A stretch of DNA of 64,000 nt, taken from positions 3,164,501 to 3,228,500 of the forward strand of contig NZ_CP036313.1 of assembly GCF_004319545.1 (NCBI RefSeq). The letters run 5' to 3'. The first letter of the stretch is position 1; the number at the start of each line of letters is the position of its first letter. This stretch comes from Desulfobacter hydrogenophilus. Lineage in GTDB: Bacteria; Desulfobacterota; Desulfobacteria; Desulfobacterales; Desulfobacteraceae. The position numbers were made by a program, and so were the translations under genes. The notes beneath the pieces were generated by a model, which did no database searches, had not been told where the DNA came from, and was given only the letters and a program-made list of their open reading frames with translations. Below, piece by piece: positions 58,356 through 64,000 of this stretch.

Positions 58356-58662
58356 TGGTTGAAATTCTACACATGATATAGATGCGATCGAAAGAGTCGA
58401 CCTCCGAAAAAAGGAGCCCGGGGTGATATTGATCATGCCAAAGCTGTCAAGAAGCAAAAACAGATTGATCCCGGGTTTCGCTTTATTCGCAACGGAATAT
58501 CGTATCATTTAAAAATAATGGATTTTTTTATGTTAATGGTGTACTTAAAAAGTTCATAATTTAATTCGATATTTTAATGTGTTGTCCGTTCTTTTGATTT
58601 TAAGAGCATCGTTTCAATCTTTTGCTTTCGGCAACGAATCTAAAACAAGGGGGTCAACTCGT

Positions 58663-61518
58663 ATGCCAAAATTGTTCATTTCAATGGTTGCAATATCTCT
58701 GTTTTGTTCTGTGCTGAATGATGTCCATTCTATGGAAAGAACTGATTCATCCCAAGTCGTTGCCATTGTTTTAGAGGACTGGCCTTTACAATACTCAATA
58801 GACAAAGAAACAGGCCAGCCAGAGGGATTTGCAATAGACATCCTGGACAAGGTCGCTGAATTGAGCGACATGGATATCCATTACATCAATGTTCAAACCT
58901 GGGCCGAAGCAAATAGACAGGCTGAAAAATTTGAAACCATCATTTTCCCCAATTGCGGTATATCTGATGAACGGTTAAAAAAATATGATTTTACAACACC
59001 GTATGAAACCGCTTCACTGGGTGTTTTTTTTCGTAAAACAACCCCTTGTGTCAATTCTATGGCCGGACTTTCAGGTAAAAAAATAGGGGCAGTTGAAACA
59101 AATATAGGTGTTGATTTCATTAAAAAAAAGATCAATGCTGATGTAACGCTTCAGGTGTATCCATCGTTGGAAGAAATGATTATGGCACTGCTGTCAGGTA
59201 CGGTGGATGCTATTGTCTATCCGTCGGAGCATGTGTTGAATGTTGTCAGAAGATCAGGACTTGAAGGTAAAATTAAAAATTGTTTCGGCCCGATCATGGA
59301 AGTCAAGCGGGCAATAGCCATAACAAAGGGAAATCCAGTTTTGCTTGAAAAACTCGAGACGGGTTTACAGCAGTTAATGACGTCAGATGAGTTTAAAATA
59401 ATTTACGAAAAATGGTTTGCAACCCCCGGCTCTTTTTGGACCGCCAAACGCTTTTTGACATTCGCAGGAATTTTCGCAGGCTTCGTTGTTTTGACGGGTT
59501 TATGGTGGCGACATAGGATGATCGTAAAATCAGATCAAGTCAAAACAGAAATCATTGCCCGGTTAAAGCAGGTTGAAAAGGCAAGAGCCCGATCTGAGGC
59601 CCTTCATCAAAATTTGATCGATACAATTCCCGATTTAATCTGGCTGAAAGATTTAAATGGTGTGTATTTGAGTTGCAATCAAATGTTTGAACAGTTTTTT
59701 GGCGCCAAAGAATCTGAAATTATCGGCAGGAAAGATTATGATTTTATAGATAAAGATTTGGCTGATTTTTTCCGCCACTATGATAACAAGGCCTTAAAAC
59801 TTGAAAAACCCAGCAGGAACGAGGAAATACTGACATTTGCTTCAAACGGCGACACCGGTATCTTTGAGACGATCAGAGCCCCTATGTATGACAACGACGG
59901 TGACCTTATAGGTGTCTTTGGGATTGCCCGGGACATCTCCAAACGAAAAAAGGTGGAATATGGGCTGGAAAAAAATAAAAAAAGGCTGATGAGTGCTCAG
60001 CGGATCGGCCGTCTGGGCAATTGGGAATATGATATTTCAACAAATCGGATTTGGGCGTCAGAACAGGCAAAACGGATTTATGGATTTGACCCGGCATGTG
60101 ATAATTTTACACTTGATGAAATCGAGGCCTGCATTATCGAATGGGAACGGGTTCATAAAGCACTTACTGACCTGATACAATATGATAAGCCGTATGATAT
60201 CGAATTTGAAATCAATCCTGCTAACGGTGATCTGCCTGTCAGGACCATCAAGTCTACTGCAGAACTTCTCAGGGATGATAATGGTCAACCAAGAAAAGTT
60301 GTCGGCGTTATTCAGGACATTTCAAAATGGAAAAAGGCAGAAACTGAAAAAAATAAGCTAACCAACCAACTGCGGCAGGCTCAGAAAATGGAAGCGATCG
60401 GAACTTTAGCCGGCGGCATTGCCCATGATTTTAATAATATCCTTGCAGCCATTATCGGTTTTTGTGAATTGGCGTTTTATGATGTTGAGGACGGCAGCAA
60501 TATCCAAAATGACCTCAAAGAAATTTATGCGGCAGGGCATCGGGCAAAAGACCTGGTTAAGCAAATTCTTGCTTTTTCCAGGCAGTCAGGGGGAGAAATT
60601 GTCCCTGTCCAAGTGAAATCTATCATGAAGGAAATTGTATCTCTTTTAAAAGCATCAATCCCTTCTTCAATTGAAATTAAACCATTCATCGAGAGTAAAT
60701 CCTTCATCAAGGGAAATCCGACTCAAATCCACCAGGTGATATTGAACCTGTGCACCAATGCCGCCTACGCCATGGAGAAAAACGGCGGGGTCTTGATGCT
60801 GTCACTTAAAGATGTTGAGATCAAAGCGCCCTTGAATGTGAACCCTCTGTATGAAATACCGCCTGGGAAATATTTGGAAATTGTAGTTTCCGATACCGGG
60901 GAGGGTATTATGCCCGATGCTATGGATTCAATTTTTGAACCGTATTTTACCACCAAACCCCATGACGAAGGAACCGGACTGGGCCTGGCATTGGTTCACG
61001 GCATTGTATACAGCTGCGGTGGGGCGGTAACCGTCTCAAGCGAGGTTGGCAAAGGCAGTATTTTCAGGGTGTTGTTTCCCATAATTGAGATCAAAAAACC
61101 CCAATTAACCGACGGTATCGAAGAACTGCCCACTGGTACCGAGCGTATTTTATTTGTCGATGATGAAATATCGATTACCCGAATGGTAGAACGTGCGCTC
61201 AAGCAATTGGGGTACTCGATTATGGTTCAAACAAGCAGCCTGACGGCATTGGAAATATTCCAGGCCGGTCCGGATGCGTTTGACATGGTCATTACAGACA
61301 CGACCATGCCCAAAATGTCCGGGGAAAAGCTGGCGATGATGCTGTTGAAAATTCGGCCGGAACTGCCTATTATTATCTGTACCGGTTTCAGTAAAAATAT
61401 TTCTAAACAAAAGGCGCTTAACGAGGGGATCCGTGCCTTTTTAGATAAACCGGTGAACACCACCGATCTTGCCAAAACCATTCGAAAAGTGTTTGATGAG
61501 GCCAAAACCAACAGTTGA
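58663..61518 (+). CDS. Hybrid sensor histidine kinase with periplasmic solute-binding sensor
   Basis: From the ATG at 58663 (AAGGGGG 9 bases upstream; a longer frame from 58579 has no such site) the protein has 951 residues. In order: signal peptide (about 1-23), type 3 solute-binding domain (about 30-260), membrane helix (about 268-288), two PAS domains (about 315-430 and 440-560), HisKA with H588 in GIAHDFNNIL, HATPase_c (about 690-810, DTGEG, GTGLGLA), and a receiver domain with D879 in VITDTTMP. It probably senses an amino-acid-like ligand. No partner regulator is next to it. Confidence 0.93.
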   Translation: MPKLFISMVAISLFCSVLNDVHSMERTDSSQVVAIVLEDWPLQYSIDKETGQPEGFAIDILDKVAELSDMDIHYINVQTWAEANRQAEKFETIIFPNCGISDERLKKYDFTTPYETASLGVFFRKTTPCVNSMAGLSGKKIGAVETNIGVDFIKKKINADVTLQVYPSLEEMIMALLSGTVDAIVYPSEHVLNVVRRSGLEGKIKNCFGPIMEVKRAIAITKGNPVLLEKLETGLQQLMTSDEFKIIYEKWFATPGSFWTAKRFLTFAGIFAGFVVLTGLWWRHRMIVKSDQVKTEIIARLKQVEKARARSEALHQNLIDTIPDLIWLKDLNGVYLSCNQMFEQFFGAKESEIIGRKDYDFIDKDLADFFRHYDNKALKLEKPSRNEEILTFASNGDTGIFETIRAPMYDNDGDLIGVFGIARDISKRKKVEYGLEKNKKRLMSAQRIGRLGNWEYDISTNRIWASEQAKRIYGFDPACDNFTLDEIEACIIEWERVHKALTDLIQYDKPYDIEFEINPANGDLPVRTIKSTAELLRDDNGQPRKVVGVIQDISKWKKAETEKNKLTNQLRQAQKMEAIGTLAGGIAHDFNNILAAIIGFCELAFYDVEDGSNIQNDLKEIYAAGHRAKDLVKQILAFSRQSGGEIVPVQVKSIMKEIVSLLKASIPSSIEIKPFIESKSFIKGNPTQIHQVILNLCTNAAYAMEKNGGVLMLSLKDVEIKAPLNVNPLYEIPPGKYLEIVVSDTGEGIMPDAMDSIFEPYFTTKPHDEGTGLGLALVHGIVYSCGGAVTVSSEVGKGSIFRVLFPIIEIKKPQLTDGIEELPTGTERILFVDDEISITRMVERALKQLGYSIMVQTSSLTALEIFQAGPDAFDMVITDTTMPKMSGEKLAMMLLKIRPELPIIICTGFSKNISKQKALNEGIRAFLDKPVNTTDLAKTIRKVFDEAKTNS

Positions 61519-61538
61519 TTCCGGCCTCCTCCCAACGC

Positions 61539-61712
61539 TCAGTGTTGTTTCAAAATAGTATCAAGATCTTCATCGGGTAATGGCAATGGCTGTCGGAAAA
61601 AACAATTGTCGGGATGAAACGGCAGAAAAACCTTTTTAATCCACTCTGAAGGTGGATACAAAATGACATCATTTTCTCCAACGATAGCCAGGCGTTCTAC
61701 TCAATCGTTCAT
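61539..61712 (-). pseudogene. Small gene interrupted by in-frame TGA
   Basis: An ATG at 61712 overlaps the stop of the upstream gene (ATGA), the usual mark of translational coupling. It reads MND, then TGA at 61701-61703, then VERLAIVGENDVILYPPSEW and on to DEDLDTILKQH with a stop at 61539. The coding part after the TGA looks like real protein (57 codons in all). It may be nonsense-mutated, or the TGA may be read as selenocysteine; the first is more likely. Confidence 0.4.
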
Positions 61713-61964
61713 TGGTTTTTTGCATCGATGTTGTCTTTAAGCTGTCTGATTTCAAGTCCTAAGCTGACGCACTGTTTTCCTTCTATACAGAGTTCTGCGT
61801 CACCGGGTTCCAGAAATGTATCCAGGTGTTTATTTCCTTTTTGGAGTTTTACCTTCCAACGGTTGTTTGCATCATCAAATTCGACATCCACATCAATGCC
61901 ACAGGTGCCGATGTCCGGATAAATTGTTTCTATTTGTTTGCACAGTTCCTGTTTATTCATCATG
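61709..61964 (-). CDS. Conserved-looking small hypothetical protein
   Basis: An 84-residue cytosolic protein from the ATG at 61964 (GAAAGGATGG upstream; a longer frame begins at 61990 without a site). It starts MMNKQELCKQIETIYPDIG and contains DVDVEFDDANNRWKVKL and LEPGDAELCIEGKQC. It has three to four Cys and no known motif. I do not recognise a family. Its stop overlaps the next start by 4 bases. Confidence 0.6.
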
Positions 61965-62493
61965 TACCATCCTTTCTTTGTCTTTGCCATTTAAGACTGC
62001 TGTGATTGTCCTGCACGTTCAAGCATAAAGCCATCACATGCAATGATTTTACAATTTCTTTACTGTTTTCAGAACCTTTGATCCCGGCAGTATTCTGACG
62101 GATTGTTTTTCTGTCCTAGTCCACAATGGGCTGTCTTTGGAAAACAACCCGTCTAACCTCTAATATAATTGCGTGTAATGGGTTTTGAAATAGGGAACAT
62201 CATGTATATTTGAACTGTAAGTCATGTATATAACGTATCGTAGAAAAGATTTCTGGTTTCATCAATCTGGTAAAAGAAGTCAATGCTGCCAAACATTCTA
62301 AATTCATACCGACCGATTCCAATTCTTTAAGCTGAGAGCAGTCTATTTCACGATGATGAAAACGCTTCTATATCATGCGGTTTGAGCCACAGCACTCTTC
62401 TGGATCATCTCCAACACTGTATTTTCCATATGGTCGCCTGTGGAAATAAAGACCATGGAAATTATAAAATTAACAATATTGTGTCCACGGCCC
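61965..62493. other. Gene-poor stretch between small hypothetical and sensor kinase
   Basis: 529 bases with no firm gene. On the minus strand at 62380-62460 a short frame, MVFISTGDHMENTVLEMIQKS, resembles the end of a response-regulator receiver domain and may be a relic. Otherwise nothing is recognised. Confidence 0.4.
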
Positions 62494-64000
62494 TCATTTC
62501 CTAATTTTATCCAACTGTTTTCTGATTGTGCCGATCAGTTTATGTATGGCAACGGGTTTCATGAGAAATGCGTCTGCGCCCTTGTCCGCGTAATTCACAT
62601 TAGAAATATTTTCATTGAACCCCGTGCATATAATGACGGGAATATTATCTCTAATGCGCTTGATATGTTGAACTAATATATCTCCTGTCATGTCCGGCAT
62701 GGTCATATCAGTGAGCAAAAGATCAAAGGACGCAGGTTTTTTTTCAAATGCGTTCAACGCCTCAAAACTGCTGGTAAAAACCGAAACGCGATAGCCGTAT
62801 TTTTCCAGCGCGGTCTTTCCCATTTGTGCGATACTGCCCTCGTCATCTACGAGCAGTATATGCTCCGTTCCTTTTGCAATGTTGATATTTTCTCCTGGTT
62901 CCCGAACTTCTTTTATGCTGGTTACCGGTATGTAGACATGAAAAGTCGTGCCTTTATTGGGCTCTGAATAGACTTTAATCTCCCCATTGAGCGTCTTTAT
63001 AATGCCATATGAAATAGAAAGTCCTAATCCGGTTCCTTTCCCTTCTTTTTTTGTCGTAAAATAAGGATTGAATATCTGTTCCAGAGTTGTTTTGTCCATA
63101 CCGCATCCTGTATCAGATACAGTTAGGCGGATGTAGTTGCCAGGGGGGAGGTCGACAATACCATACTGACCCTCTGTGGTAACCCGAATTTCTTCTAAAG
63201 CAACATCAATTGCCCCCCCTTTTTCCTGGACAGCATGAAACGCATTCGTGCAAAGATTCATAATCACTTGGTGAAGGTTCGTAGGATCGGCAAAGACCGG
63301 CTTGCACTTGGAAATGACATTCTGGCGAATCTCAATATTTTTTGGTATAGTCGATCTTAACAATTTCAGGGCTTCTTTAACGATGCTTTGGAGCGATACA
63401 ATTTGATTCTTCGTTTCCCCTTGACGGCTGAAGGTCAGAATCTGCTCAATAAGCTCCTTGGCTCTGGAGGCTGCCTGTAAAATTTCTTGAGCCATTTCAT
63501 GTTTAGGATCATCCTTGGGAAAATCATCCAAAAACATTTCAGCGTAGCCCTGAATCGGAAACAAAATATTGTTAAAATCGTGGGCAATGCCGCCGGCAAG
63601 TGTACCGATGGCTTCCATTTTTTGATAATGCCGGATTCGTTCTTCAAGCAAATCCTTTTCTTTCTGAGTTTTTTTCTGTTTTTCCGCCTGGTTTTCCAAT
63701 GCCCGGGCCATTTCGTTAAACCCGTCAGCAATAATTTTACTGTGTTTAACGTCCGACAATTCATTGAGGCGATATGAGAAGTCTCCGGATTTAACCCGCT
63801 CAAAAGCAGTTTTAATTTTCCGGTCAATGACATGCTCCATTGATTGACGTGGAAAAACACAAAATAAAAGCCAGTGGACCCCCGGGATTGCATGGTAATA
63901 TCCCACTGACTCAGATGCCGTTTCTGGATTAAGCACAAAGTGCCCTTCTTTTTTTTTCAGCAATTCCCGGGGTGACAATGATTTGAACCCAGCACCGAGT
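62494..64000 (-). CDS. Hybrid sensor histidine kinase (5' end cut by window)
   Basis: At least 501 residues are visible and the frame is open to the window edge. The visible part begins in the membrane-distal end of a Cache-like sensor (SLSPRELLKKKEGHFVLN), then a HAMP-like/coiled segment, HisKA with GGIAHDFNNIL, HATPase_c (DTGCGM, GTGLGLS), and a receiver domain with the acceptor Asp in LLLTDMTMP. Its kinase-receiver half is a close paralogue in plan of that at 58663, on the opposite strand. Confidence 0.92.
   Translation of the reverse strand, partial: LGAGFKSLSPRELLKKKEGHFVLNPETASESVGYYHAIPGVHWLLFCVFPRQSMEHVIDRKIKTAFERVKSGDFSYRLNELSDVKHSKIIADGFNEMARALENQAEKQKKTQKEKDLLEERIRHYQKMEAIGTLAGGIAHDFNNILFPIQGYAEMFLDDFPKDDPKHEMAQEILQAASRAKELIEQILTFSRQGETKNQIVSLQSIVKEALKLLRSTIPKNIEIRQNVISKCKPVFADPTNLHQVIMNLCTNAFHAVQEKGGAIDVALEEIRVTTEGQYGIVDLPPGNYIRLTVSDTGCGMDKTTLEQIFNPYFTTKKEGKGTGLGLSISYGIIKTLNGEIKVYSEPNKGTTFHVYIPVTSIKEVREPGENINIAKGTEHILLVDDEGSIAQMGKTALEKYGYRVSVFTSSFEALNAFEKKPASFDLLLTDMTMPDMTGDILVQHIKRIRDNIPVIICTGFNENISNVNYADKGADAFLMKPVAIHKLIGTIRKQLDKIRK

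Overview
The window looks like chromosome of a sulfate-reducing delta-proteobacterium (Desulfobacterota), most likely Desulfobacteraceae. This is inferred from moderate GC, the house-keeping gene set, a class I adenylate cyclase with pentapeptide repeats, PAS/HisKA/REC hybrid kinases, and an ADDYNYAVAA tmRNA tag. No 16S rRNA or clade-defining metabolic gene is present, so this is inference only.

Region 1 (1-6.35 kb, minus strand) is a type I-C CRISPR-Cas interference operon: cas3 - cas5c - cas8c (with an internal cas11c start) - cas7. Directly after cas7, overlapping it by 11 bases, comes the start of a Fic-domain protein where cas4/cas1/cas2 usually follow. cas3 is split by a frameshift at a run of nine A. 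No CRISPR array is visible inside the window.

Region 2 (6.4-42.8 kb) is mostly core chromosome: tamB-tamA (an Omp85 protein with about seven POTRA domains), a universal stress protein, glutamyl-Q tRNA(Asp) synthetase, a PilZ protein, and a CopA copper ATPase with an extra C-terminal CopZ-like domain that has its own ribosome-binding site. Then follow topA-dprA-cpoB-like-secF-secD-yajC, a LysM-like hypothetical, RNase G, MltF, ParC-ParE, a large pentapeptide/class I adenylate cyclase, a LOG-family protein, HPr-Enzyme I, SmpB and tmRNA.

Region 3 (42.8-57.6 kb) begins at the 3' end of ssrA with remnants of a serine recombinase and a Uma2 gene. It is an accessory ion/envelope-stress island: PLDc_N, YihY, DUF4112, two coiled-coil proteins, P-type ATPase, trehalose-phosphatase, TrkH, AarF/UbiB-like kinase, disulfide reductase, MgtC, a cation-chloride cotransporter and DUF2254. 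About half of these genes are frameshifted or truncated.

Region 4 (57.6-64 kb) holds ISL3-type transposase debris, an array of small stem-loops like those of IS200/IS605 elements, and two hybrid sensor kinases (the second cut by the window end). Between them lie a small conserved-looking gene and an overlapping mini-gene interrupted by an in-frame TGA. Several single-base or dinucleotide indels occur in simple repeats across regions 1 and 3. They could be true decay, slippage-based switching, or sequencing errors, and should be judged together.
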